Source of the DNA: Parvibaculaceae bacterium
Lineage (GTDB): Bacteria; Pseudomonadota; Alphaproteobacteria; Parvibaculales; Parvibaculaceae
DNA length: 64,000 nucleotides
Reading direction: 5' to 3'
Assembly (NCBI GenBank): GCA_019636015.1
Contig: JAHBYJ010000001.1
Span: forward strand, 930,001 to 994,000
The notes beneath the pieces were generated by a model. It saw nothing but the letters and a program-made list of their open reading frames with translations. It was not told where the DNA came from and ran no database searches. This document shows, one piece after another, positions 34,795-43,228 of this stretch. How positions within the stretch are numbered: the first letter of the stretch is position 1; the number at the start of each line of letters is the position of its first letter. The position numbers and the translations under genes are program-made.

Positions 34795-36711
34795 TTACTT
34801 GGCGCGGCTGAGAACGTAGTCGACGATTCTCTCTGCGGCGTCTTCGGGCGTTTCCTTGACGGTCGATACGTGGATCTCCGGGTTTTCCGGCGCCTCGTAG
34901 GGGCTGTCGATACCAGTGAAGTTCTTGAGCTCGCCCGACCGCGCCTTCTTGTAGAGGCCCTTCACGTCGCGACTTTCGGCAACTTCAAGCGGCGTATCGA
35001 TGAAGACCTCGAGGAATTCGCCCTCGGGCAGCAGCGCCCGCACCATTTCACGCTCCGCACGGAACGGGCTGATGAAGGCCGACAGCACGATGAGGCCTGC
35101 ATCGGCCATCAGCTTGGCCACTTCGCCCACGCGGCGGATGTTCTCGATGCGGTCCGCCTCGGTGAAGCCGAGATCCTTGTTCAGCCCGTGGCGTATATTG
35201 TCGCCGTCGAGCAGGAAGGTGTGGCGGCCGAGCGCATGAAGCTTCTTTTCGACGAGATTGGCGATCGTTGACTTGCCGGAGCCGGAAAGACCGGTGAACC
35301 ACAGCACGGCCGGCCTCTGGTTCTTCAGTGCGGCATGCGCCTCGCGGCTGATGTCGAGCGCCTGCCAGTGCACGTTCTGCGCGCGGCGCAGGCTGAAATG
35401 CAGCATGCCGGCAGCGACGGTGGCATTGGTGATCTTGTCGATCAGGATGAAGCCGCCAAGCGTATGGTTCGCGGTATAAGGTTCGAACACGACCGGCCGG
35501 TCGGTGATGACTTCCGCCACGCCGATGGCATTGAGCTCCAGCGTCTTGCAGGCGAGATGCTCCATCGTGTTGACGTTGACCGCATATTTGGGCGCCTGCA
35601 CCGTGGCGGAAACCATCTGCGTGCCGAGCTTGAGCCAATAGGCGCGACCGGGCGTCAGCGCCTCGTCCGCCATCCACACGATGGTGGTTTCGAACTGGTC
35701 GGCAACCTGGGGCGGGGCGTCCGCCGGCGCGAGCACGTCGCCGCGCGAGCAATCGACCTCATCGGTAAGGCAAAGCGTGATCGACTGTCCCGCGACCGCG
35801 AGATCAAGGTCTCCGTCCATGGTCACGATGCGGCTGACCGTGCTGGTCTTGCCTGACGGCAGCACTCGCACGGCGTCGCCCGGCCGCACTGTCCCGCTGG
35901 CAATCAGACCCGAGAAACCACGGAAATCGAGGTTGGGCCGGTTCACCCATTGGATGGGCAGTCGGAACGGCTTGGTCTGGTCCGCGACAGCGTCGACCTC
36001 GACGGTCTCGAGATGCTGAATCAGGCTCGGCCCGGTATACCAGGGCGTATTGGCGCTCGGCCCCGTGATGTTGTCGCCCTTGAAACCCGAGATCGGCATC
36101 GGCACGAAACTCTCGATCCCGATGGAGCGGGCAAATGTCGCGTAATCGGCGACGATGGCGTCGTAGACGGACTGGTCGTAGCCGACGAGATCCATCTTGT
36201 TCACCGCGAGCACCATGTGGCGGATGCCGATGAGATGGGCGAGATAGGAGTGGCGGCGTGTCTGCGTCAGAACGCCCTTGCGCGCATCGATCAGGATCAC
36301 CGCAAGGTCGGCAGTCGAGGCGCCCGTCACCATGTTGCGGGTATATTGTTCGTGTCCCGGCGTGTCGGCGACGATGAACTTGCGCTTCTCGGTGGCGAAG
36401 AAGCGGTAGGCGACGTCGATGGTGATGCCTTGTTCGCGCTCGGCGGCGAGGCCGTCGACGAGCAGCGCGAAATCGATTTCCTGGCCTTGCGTGCCGGACT
36501 TCTTGCTGTCGCTTTCCAGTGCCGCCAGTTGATCTTCGAAGATCATCTTCGAATCGTAGAGCAGCCGGCCGATCAGCGTGGACTTGCCGTCGTCGACGCT
36601 GCCGCAGGTGATGAACCGGAGCATCGTCTTGTGCTGGTGCTGGTCGAGATATGCGTCGATGTCCTGCGCGACCAGGGCGTCGACCTTGTAGATGACGTCT
36701 TGATCGCCCAT
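34795..36711 (-). CDS. cysNC: Sulfate adenylyltransferase subunit 1 / APS kinase fusion CysNC
   Basis: The 638-residue fusion has an EF-Tu-like GTPase, CysN, at residues 1 to about 430 (P-loop GSVDDGKST near 38, DTPGH, NKMD). APS kinase, CysC, runs from about 450 to the end (Walker [10 protein letters not shown], then [15 protein letters not shown]). With CysD it makes APS from sulfate and ATP; the fused kinase then makes PAPS. The fusion is like NodQ of rhizobia. Start overlaps the cysD stop as TGATG. Confidence 0.95.
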   Translation of the reverse strand: MGDQDVIYKVDALVAQDIDAYLDQHQHKTMLRFITCGSVDDGKSTLIGRLLYDSKMIFEDQLAALESDSKKSGTQGQEIDFALLVDGLAAEREQGITIDVAYRFFATEKRKFIVADTPGHEQYTRNMVTGASTADLAVILIDARKGVLTQTRRHSYLAHLIGIRHMVLAVNKMDLVGYDQSVYDAIVADYATFARSIGIESFVPMPISGFKGDNITGPSANTPWYTGPSLIQHLETVEVDAVADQTKPFRLPIQWVNRPNLDFRGFSGLIASGTVRPGDAVRVLPSGKTSTVSRIVTMDGDLDLAVAGQSITLCLTDEVDCSRGDVLAPADAPPQVADQFETTIVWMADEALTPGRAYWLKLGTQMVSATVQAPKYAVNVNTMEHLACKTLELNAIGVAEVITDRPVVFEPYTANHTLGGFILIDKITNATVAAGMLHFSLRRAQNVHWQALDISREAHAALKNQRPAVLWFTGLSGSGKSTIANLVEKKLHALGRHTFLLDGDNIRHGLNKDLGFTEADRIENIRRVGEVAKLMADAGLIVLSAFISPFRAEREMVRALLPEGEFLEVFIDTPLEVAESRDVKGLYKKARSGELKNFTGIDSPYEAPENPEIHVSTVKETPEDAAERIVDYVLSRAK

Positions 36712-37619
36712 CAGAAGTACCCTTGCTGCTTCTTCACTTCCATGCCGGCGCCGCCGGAGTCCTTGTCGATTGCGCGCCCCTGCCGCTCGCTGGTGGTGGT
36801 GAGGAGCGTTTCCTGGATCACCTCGGGCAGCGTCTTTGCGGTGCTTTCCACAGCCCCGGTCAGCGGATAGCAGCCCAGCGTGCGGAAGCGGACGGAGCGC
36901 ATCACGGGTACTTCATCGGGCTGAAGCGGAAAGCGCTCGTCATCGACCATGAGCAGCATGCCGTCGCGCACGACGGTCGGCCGTTCGTCGGCGAAATAAA
37001 GCGGAACGATGGGAATGTCGTTCAGGTGGATGTATTGCCAGATATCGAGCTCGGTCCAGTTCGAAATCGGAAAGACGCGGATGGACTCGCCCTTGTTCTT
37101 GCGTGCGTTATAGAGGTTCCACAATTCGGGCCGCTGGTTCTTCGGGTCCCAGCCATGGCTCGCCGTGCGGAAGGAGAGAATGCGTTCCTTCGCGCGGCTT
37201 TTCTCCTCATCGCGGCGTGCGCCGCCGAAGGCAGCATCGAAGTTCCACTTGGTCAGTGCCTGCTTCAGGCCTTCGGTCTTCCACATATCCGTGTGCAGCG
37301 GGCCGTGATCGAACGGATTGATGCCGCGCGCTTCTGCTTCCGGGTTGCGGTGGACGAGAAGCTCCATGCCGGATGTCTTCGCCATCCGGTCGCGCATTTC
37401 GTACATCGCCTTGAACTTCCACGTCGTGTCGACATGGAGCAGGGGGAAGGGCGGCGGCGAGGGGTAGAAGGCTTTCCGCGCAAGGTGCAGCATCACCGCG
37501 CTGTCCTTGCCCACCGAATAGAGCATGACGGGGTTCTGACACTCCGCCACCACCTCGCGCATGATGTGGATGGCCTCGGCTTCGAGGCGCTCCAGATGGG
37601 TTAGGTTCTTGCTGTTCAT
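36711..37619 (-). CDS. cysD: Sulfate adenylyltransferase subunit 2 CysD
   Basis: The 302-residue ATP-pyrophosphatase-type protein has the PP-loop [14 protein letters not shown] near residue 35, [16 protein letters not shown] near residue 130 and [16 protein letters not shown] near residue 245. It is the catalytic subunit of ATP sulfurylase, with CysN as the GTPase partner. A perfect inverted repeat CTGTGA-TT-TCACAG lies about 75-90 bases upstream. The operon here is only cysD-cysNC; the other cys genes are not in the window. Confidence 0.96.
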   Translation of the reverse strand: MNSKNLTHLERLEAEAIHIMREVVAECQNPVMLYSVGKDSAVMLHLARKAFYPSPPPFPLLHVDTTWKFKAMYEMRDRMAKTSGMELLVHRNPEAEARGINPFDHGPLHTDMWKTEGLKQALTKWNFDAAFGGARRDEEKSRAKERILSFRTASHGWDPKNQRPELWNLYNARKNKGESIRVFPISNWTELDIWQYIHLNDIPIVPLYFADERPTVVRDGMLLMVDDERFPLQPDEVPVMRSVRFRTLGCYPLTGAVESTAKTLPEVIQETLLTTTSERQGRAIDKDSGGAGMEVKKQQGYF

Positions 37620-38007
37620 ATTCGGCGGCCTGACGATTGGGGGCGAGGAAGTGCTTACAACGGCGGAAGCTTCATGTACACCGGTTCATAAAGCTGTGAT
37701 TTCACAGGATAAATTGGTTTGATTTGTCGTGGAAATGCGCCCCGGCCCTGCCTGCCGGGGAGAGCGAATTCCGGCGGATAGGTGTAGCACATGCCGAGGG
37801 TTGAGATCGGCGCCCAGTAAATATGGCCGCCCTGCTCCCATTCAATATGCGCCCCTCACATAATCTGGCGGTGGGGGACGTCCGGACTTCGAATGGGACC
37901 GCCCGACATGGATGCCCGCGGCGAAACCGGCGTTTTGCGGCCTGATCCGGATACCAATGGTCATCGGCCGAGAGCGTCGCTGCAAGCGAGCCCGGCCATT
38001 TTCCCAG
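37620..38007. other. Intergenic region between the FNR-type gene and cysD, 388 bases
   Basis: No convincing gene is seen on either strand. The cysD-proximal 100 bases are AT-rich and hold the CTGTGA-TT-TCACAG palindrome (37694-37707). The remaining part (37740-38000) is GC-rich and shows no recognisable coding or repeat structure. Confidence 0.6.
37694..37707. promoter_or_regulatory. Palindromic operator-like site upstream of cysD
   Basis: CTGTGA-TT-TCACAG, a perfect 14-bp inverted repeat, has the length of FNR-type sites (two 5-base halves around 4 bases) but a CRP-like TGTG half. It lies in the cysD leader, downstream of an FNR-type regulator gene. Confidence 0.45.
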
Positions 38008-38769
38008 CTAGCGGCGGTAGATTTCGGCGATGTCGAGCAACGCCTCCATATCCTTGATGAAGAGGCGCCCGCCGATCACCTTGAGGACATTGCTTTCGCG
38101 AAAGCTGCTCATCACGCGGCTTACGTGAACCTGTGTGAGGCCAAGCGCGTCGGCGATCGTCTGCTGGCGCAGCGGAAAGGGCATCGAGCTTTCATCCGCA
38201 ATGCCGTGCCTCCGGAGGCGGCGATGCAAATCTGCGATAAAGCGGGCGAGGCGCTGTTCAGCGTTGCGCCTGCCGAGATCGACCAGCCGCGCTTCAGTGT
38301 CCTTGCGTCCCGATGTGCAGATATCGAGGAACGACCATACAAGCGACGGATCCTCGACGCCGATTTCCTTCAGATCGGCAACGTCGAAGGCACAATAGGA
38401 GATATCGGTCAGCGCCTGGACGGGCACACGGATGCTCGGCTGAATGACAAGTTCGGCACCCGCAATATCGCCCGGTACGAGAATGGAGAGGACCTGCCGG
38501 CGGCCATCGGGCACATGAGTGAAGCGGGCCGCCCAACCGGACCGAAGCACGACGATACGTCCCGGCTCCTCACCCGGCCTGAAAATATGCTGCCGCGCGC
38601 GAGCGGTCCCCTCCGATTTGCGGCGTTGTCTGCCGGACCTTGCGTCCAAGACCGCCGCACAGATGCCGACATGCCGGAATGGACAGGGAGCACAACCTTC
38701 TGGCGCCGCACCGGTGCCCCTGACTGACGGATTCCGGCTTTCATCCTGACGGATGGGGCTTCCACTCAT
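38008..38769 (-). CDS. Crp/Fnr family regulator with FNR-type cysteines
   Basis: The 253-residue protein has an N-terminal CAPCPFRHVGIC (Cys26, Cys29, Cys37), a cyclic-nucleotide-like beta barrel and Cys126 in SYCAFD, which aligns with FNR Cys122. A C-terminal helix-turn-helix follows (QTIADALGLTQVHVSRVM). The four cysteines in CxxC-x7-C plus C arrangement match FnrL-type proteins that hold an oxygen-labile 4Fe-4S cluster. It should activate or repress genes under low oxygen. It is divergent from the globin-coupled chemoreceptor operon across an AT-rich region and upstream of cysD. Confidence 0.88.
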   Translation of the reverse strand: MSGSPIRQDESRNPSVRGTGAAPEGCAPCPFRHVGICAAVLDARSGRQRRKSEGTARARQHIFRPGEEPGRIVVLRSGWAARFTHVPDGRRQVLSILVPGDIAGAELVIQPSIRVPVQALTDISYCAFDVADLKEIGVEDPSLVWSFLDICTSGRKDTEARLVDLGRRNAEQRLARFIADLHRRLRRHGIADESSMPFPLRQQTIADALGLTQVHVSRVMSSFRESNVLKVIGGRLFIKDMEALLDIAEIYRR

Positions 38770-39105
38770 ACTTCAACCTGTCTGCCACCAGACGTCTGCG
38801 GGACTATTGAGCCAACACTCATTGTTCCAATATGGGATGATTACCCTTTTCAAACAACGGGTTCCATGACTATTTCAGGTAAAACTGAATTTTTAATCTG
38901 CATTATAAATACAGTATATAAGTATAGTTTATAATAAAACTTGAGGTAATACGGTAATATTAACCAATTATTTTCAGTCCATCATCAAGATCATCCTTAA
39001 TAGTCCAATGGAACGGGGCATAACGCCGCAGTACTCATGCGTCGTTCCCGGCCGGGGCGTTATGGGGATCGGCCGGTGCGACCGGCCCATTTGGTGAGGG
39101 CAATC
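38770..39105. other. AT-rich divergent intergenic region, 336 bases
   Basis: No gene is seen. Bases 38821-38990 are strikingly AT-rich compared with the GC-rich surroundings, with runs such as TATATAAGTATAG and a tandem GGTAATA-C-GGTAATA near 38945-38959. It separates the FNR-type gene (minus) from the chemotaxis operon (plus) and must contain both promoters. No clean TTGAT-N4-ATCAA FNR site was found by eye. Confidence 0.6.
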
Positions 39106-40449
39106 ATGACGACGAACAAGGCTGTTGCGGACCGGGAAACGCGCCTGCGTTTCATGGAAGTATCGGAAACGACGGGGGAGGCGCTCCGGGAATTCTGGAA
39201 AGTGATCGAGCCGCATCTTCCGGCGGTCCTGGACGGTTTCTACGCCCATCTCGGCTCGGAGCCTGAGCTGGCTAGGCTGGTGGGAACGCAGGCTCCCCGC
39301 CTGAAGCAGGCGCAGGGCTCGCACTGGGCCCGGCTCTTTGCGGGCACTTTCGACGAAGCCTATATGCAGAGCGTCAACACGATCGGCCTGACGCATAACC
39401 GCATCGGCCTTGAGCCGCGCTGGTATATCGGCGGCTACAAGTTCGTGATGAACCGCCTCGTCGACATCGCGGTAAAGAAGTACCGCTGGAGCCCGGCCAG
39501 GCTGACGCAGGTCATCTGTGCGGTAAACACGGCCGTCTGTCTGGACATGGACCTTGCCATCTCGACCTATCAGGACGCGATGGTGGAGGAGCGTGCCGCG
39601 CGCCAGCGGACGCTCGAAACCGCAATCAGCGATTTCGACGTGGCGGTGAACGAAATCATCAAGTCGGTCGCTTCCGCGGCAACCGAACTTCAGGCTTCCG
39701 CACAGTCGATGAGCGTGACGGCAGAGCAGACGAGCTCCAAGACGACCACAGTCGCCGCCGCTTCGGAAGAAGCCTCCGCCAATGTGCAGACCGTCGCCTC
39801 CGCAAGCGAACAGCTCTCGAGTTCAATTGCCGAGATCGGGCGCCAGGCCTCGATGTCGACCAAGATCGCCGGTCAGGCGGTTCAGGAAGCGCACCGCACC
39901 GACGGCAAGGTGCAGGGGCTTGCGGATGCTGCGCAGAAGATCGGCGACGTGGTAACGCTCATCAACGATATCGCCGCGCAGACGAACCTGCTTGCGCTCA
40001 ATGCCACCATCGAGGCGGCGCGCGCCGGAGAGGCCGGCAAGGGCTTCGCGGTCGTTGCTTCCGAGGTGAAGAGCCTTGCCAACCAGACGGCAAAGGCGAC
40101 GGAAGAAATCGCCGAGCAGATCAAGGCAATGCAGGCTGCGACGCAGGAATCCGTCGATGCGATCAAGTCGATCGAGCAGACGATCACCGAAATGAACCAG
40201 ATCGCAACATCCATTGCGGCTGCGGTTGACGAACAGGATGCGGCGACGAATGAAATCGCGCGCAATGTGCAGGAAGCGGCCCGCGGCACGCAGGACGTGT
40301 CCTCGAACATCGTGACGGTTGCCGAAGCGGCCGCCGAAACGGGCTCGGCGGCGGCGCAGATCTCCGGATCGTCGGATCTTCTTGCCCGGCAGGCCGAGAC
40401 GCTTCGCCAGCAGGTCGACACGTTCCTGAACCGCGCCCGCGCCGCTTGA
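39106..40449 (+). CDS. Globin-coupled methyl-accepting chemotaxis protein (soluble)
   Basis: The 447-residue receptor has no membrane segments. Residues about 15-165 are a protoglobin/HemAT-like sensor: [17 protein letters not shown], then proximal His97 in [21 protein letters not shown] linker leads to a long coiled-coil signalling domain with the hairpin tip [24 protein letters not shown] near residue 305. The heme sensor predicts oxygen, or another diatomic gas, sensing for aerotaxis. The start is ATG 39106, six bases after GAGGG. It heads a run continuing through a histidine kinase, cheA, W, Y, Z, B and R. Confidence 0.92.
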   Translation: MTTNKAVADRETRLRFMEVSETTGEALREFWKVIEPHLPAVLDGFYAHLGSEPELARLVGTQAPRLKQAQGSHWARLFAGTFDEAYMQSVNTIGLTHNRIGLEPRWYIGGYKFVMNRLVDIAVKKYRWSPARLTQVICAVNTAVCLDMDLAISTYQDAMVEERAARQRTLETAISDFDVAVNEIIKSVASAATELQASAQSMSVTAEQTSSKTTTVAAASEEASANVQTVASASEQLSSSIAEIGRQASMSTKIAGQAVQEAHRTDGKVQGLADAAQKIGDVVTLINDIAAQTNLLALNATIEAARAGEAGKGFAVVASEVKSLANQTAKATEEIAEQIKAMQAATQESVDAIKSIEQTITEMNQIATSIAAAVDEQDAATNEIARNVQEAARGTQDVSSNIVTVAEAAAETGSAAAQISGSSDLLARQAETLRQQVDTFLNRARAA

Positions 40450-40477
40450 GCTACGCGTCTCTGGGAGGAGGAGACCC

Positions 40478-43141
40478 GTGGTTCATCTCACGCCTGAAGT
40501 GGATCGCTCGCCCGCCGTTTTCGTGTTCGATCCCGCCAATGGGCAGCTCGTTTCGCAGAATGCGAGCGCGGGCGAGCTGCTCCGGATGCTCGGCTGGCCG
40601 GCGGGCGACGCGCCGACGCTCTCCGGCATCGAGAAGTGCATAGCGGGCGGTGGCAAGGTTGTCGCCGCAGCGCAGCGCCGGGAGAGACAGGATGAGCACA
40701 ACTTCGAGCTGAGGCGGCGTTGCCGCCGGCCCGACGGGAGTGAATTCATTCTCACCCGTATCTGGACGCCGGGATCCAGCACCACGCTTATAGCCGCCGA
40801 TGTCACGAGGCAAATACAGGAAGAGCGTCAGCTCCGCTTCGCACAGGCCGTCATCGACCGGTTGATGCGAGGCACGTCCTTGCAGGATTCGCTCGATGCA
40901 GTGCTGCGGATAATCCTCCTCTATGCAGGCTGGCAGAACGGCTCGGTCTGGGTGCCGAAGGACGGCATGCTCACACGGCGGCATGCGCGCCCGGCAGCAG
41001 CAAGGCAGAAGGACACGGCAGCCCTTGCCGAAGAAGCTTTCCATGCGGGCGAGATATGTTCCCGCAGCGGTGCTGCGGCCATCCCTCTCAAGGCGCATGA
41101 CGAGATTGTGGCTGTGCTCTGCTTTGCCTTCGACAGGGAAAAGCCGCGCGATCGCCTGACGCTTGCCGTCCTTGATGGCATATCGGAACGGTTGGCCATG
41201 GCGCTCAAATGCCGTATCAGCGCCGAGGAGATGACCAGTGCAAGGCGCCAGCTCGACGAATTGCTGGCGGCGGCGGGCGATGCCATCGTCTCCATGGGGA
41301 GCGACCACCGCATCCGGCTGTTCAATCGCCAGGCGGAAGCGATCTTCGGTTACAGCGCCAGCGAGGTGATCGGAAGGGATCTATCGATCCTGTTGCCCGA
41401 AAGCATTCAAGCTCGGCACCGGGCTCAGGTGGGACGCTTCGCACGCGGCAAAGCCGCGACGCAGCTCATGGGTGGCCGGCCGGAAGTGAAAGGCCGCCGC
41501 AAGGACGGCAGCGAATTTCCCGCGGAAGCCTCGATCTCCAGAATGGTCATCGAAGGCGAGACCGTTTTCACTGCGGTCGTTCGCGATCTGACCTCGCTGC
41601 GGCAGGCGGAAGAGGCGCTGCGCGCCCGCGAACGCCAGATGCGGATGATCGTTGAGGCGATGCCTTACGGGCTCGCCATCGCGCGGCAGTCGACAGGCGA
41701 ACTTCTCTTCTGCAACAGTGCCTTCGCTTCGCTTGTCGAAATAGAGGCCGAAGCCCTGAACGGGAGCAATTTCGCCGATTTCTTGCCCGGCGGGATCGAC
41801 GCCGGTCTCAACGCGGCAAGCGCGGTGGATGGGCGCGCCAGAGGCTTCGAGGCGCCCATGACGACGGCGAAGGGTCGCCAGATCTGGTGCATGGTTTCCA
41901 CCGTGGCGATGACGATGGGCGGCGATGGCGTGACCATGATCGGCTGTTACGATGTGACCGACCGGCATCTAGCAATCATGGCGCTGCACGAAAGCGCCTA
42001 TAACCTCGCCGAAGCGGAGCGGATTGCGCATCTCGGCGGCTGGATCTGGGAGATCGAACCGAACACGCTCAAATGGTCGGACGAAGCCTACCGCCTGTTT
42101 GGTCTCGAGCCGCAATCGGTAGAGATGACATATCCGGGGTTCCTCGCCTATGTGCATCCCGATGACAGGCAAGTCGTGGAAACGATGGTTGCGGACGCCC
42201 TTGAAAGAGGCGGCGGATACAAGGTCGAACACCGGATCGTGCTTGCTGACGGCACGATAAAATTCGTTCTCGAGCGGGCGGAAATCGAATGCGACGCGGG
42301 CGGCAAGCCGGTCCGCATGCGCGGCACCGTCACCGACACGACGGCGATCAACCGCGCCACGGAGGAGCTTCGCGCCGCCCGCAACCGGGCTGAATGCGCG
42401 AACCGGGCGAAGTCGCAATTCCTTGCCAATATGAGCCACGAATTGCGAACGCCGCTCAATGCCATTATCGGTTTTTCCGAACTGATGGCGGGCGATCTTC
42501 TCGGCCCCATGACGGAAGAGCAATACAAGTCCTATGCGAAGGACATCAACGACAGCGGCAACCATCTCCTCGCCATCGTCAACGACATTCTCGACCTGAG
42601 CCGCATCGAGGCGGGCGCGGCGGAGCTTGACGAGAGCGAGATATCGATTGCCGAGCTATGCGCCTCCTGCATCAAGACGGTGAAGGGGCGTGCGGATGCC
42701 GCAGGGCTTGCGATCGGCCAGGATATTCCGCTCGGCCTTCCCGCCCTACGCGGCGACAAGCGGATTGTGACGCAGGCGCTGCTGAACCTTCTCTCCAATG
42801 CAATCAAGTTCACGCCGAGAGGCGGCACCGTCGCGCTTGGCGCGATCTGCGACGAAGACAGGGCGATATGGCTATCGGTGCAGGATACCGGAATCGGGAT
42901 TGCAGCCGAGAACCTTGCACGCGTGGTTGAGCCTTTCATGCAGGCCGAAAGCCACCTCACGCGAAGCTACGACGGAGTCGGCCTTGGCCTCGCGCTCACC
43001 AGGCAATTCGCGGAATTGCATGGCGGCAGCCTGCGTATTGAAAGCGAAGTGGGCAAGGGAACGCGCGTCGAAATCCGCTTTCCGCCCACGCGCACCGGAG
43101 ACGTTCGACTGACGGTTCAGAAAACAGCGGCGCATCCCTAG
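40478..43141 (+). CDS. Multi-PAS/GAF sensor histidine kinase
   Basis: The 887-residue cytoplasmic kinase has no membrane helices. Domains: PAS (1-115), GAF (about 120-250), PAS (about 255-375), PAS (about 385-500), PAS with PAC (about 515-625). HisKA follows with His654 in MSHELRTPLNAIIGFSELM, then HATPase (about 755-875; N box NLLSNAIKFT, G boxes DTGIGI and GVGLGL). No receiver domain is attached. The start is GTG 40478 behind GGAGGAGG. It sits between the globin receptor and cheA, 28 and 87 bases away. Its cognate regulator is not adjacent except for chemotaxis receivers. Confidence 0.9.
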   Translation: MVHLTPEVDRSPAVFVFDPANGQLVSQNASAGELLRMLGWPAGDAPTLSGIEKCIAGGGKVVAAAQRRERQDEHNFELRRRCRRPDGSEFILTRIWTPGSSTTLIAADVTRQIQEERQLRFAQAVIDRLMRGTSLQDSLDAVLRIILLYAGWQNGSVWVPKDGMLTRRHARPAAARQKDTAALAEEAFHAGEICSRSGAAAIPLKAHDEIVAVLCFAFDREKPRDRLTLAVLDGISERLAMALKCRISAEEMTSARRQLDELLAAAGDAIVSMGSDHRIRLFNRQAEAIFGYSASEVIGRDLSILLPESIQARHRAQVGRFARGKAATQLMGGRPEVKGRRKDGSEFPAEASISRMVIEGETVFTAVVRDLTSLRQAEEALRARERQMRMIVEAMPYGLAIARQSTGELLFCNSAFASLVEIEAEALNGSNFADFLPGGIDAGLNAASAVDGRARGFEAPMTTAKGRQIWCMVSTVAMTMGGDGVTMIGCYDVTDRHLAIMALHESAYNLAEAERIAHLGGWIWEIEPNTLKWSDEAYRLFGLEPQSVEMTYPGFLAYVHPDDRQVVETMVADALERGGGYKVEHRIVLADGTIKFVLERAEIECDAGGKPVRMRGTVTDTTAINRATEELRAARNRAECANRAKSQFLANMSHELRTPLNAIIGFSELMAGDLLGPMTEEQYKSYAKDINDSGNHLLAIVNDILDLSRIEAGAAELDESEISIAELCASCIKTVKGRADAAGLAIGQDIPLGLPALRGDKRIVTQALLNLLSNAIKFTPRGGTVALGAICDEDRAIWLSVQDTGIGIAAENLARVVEPFMQAESHLTRSYDGVGLGLALTRQFAELHGGSLRIESEVGKGTRVEIRFPPTRTGDVRLTVQKTAAHP

Positions 43142-43228
43142 CGCAGGAAATGACCGCAAATGTTTCCCAAGTAATAACGACAATAATTTCTGCATTCATC
43201 CTGAATTAATTCGGCGACAACAGGATAA

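Noticed and set aside
37740..38000. Possible small gene or pseudogene between cysD and the FNR-type gene
   Set aside because: Frames there have no ribosome sites and no recognisable homology, and the longest one is the antisense shadow of the FNR-type gene.
38770..39105. FNR-box (TTGAT-N4-ATCAA) in the divergent region
   Set aside because: No sequence with both halves at the right spacing was found by eye; only scattered half-sites.
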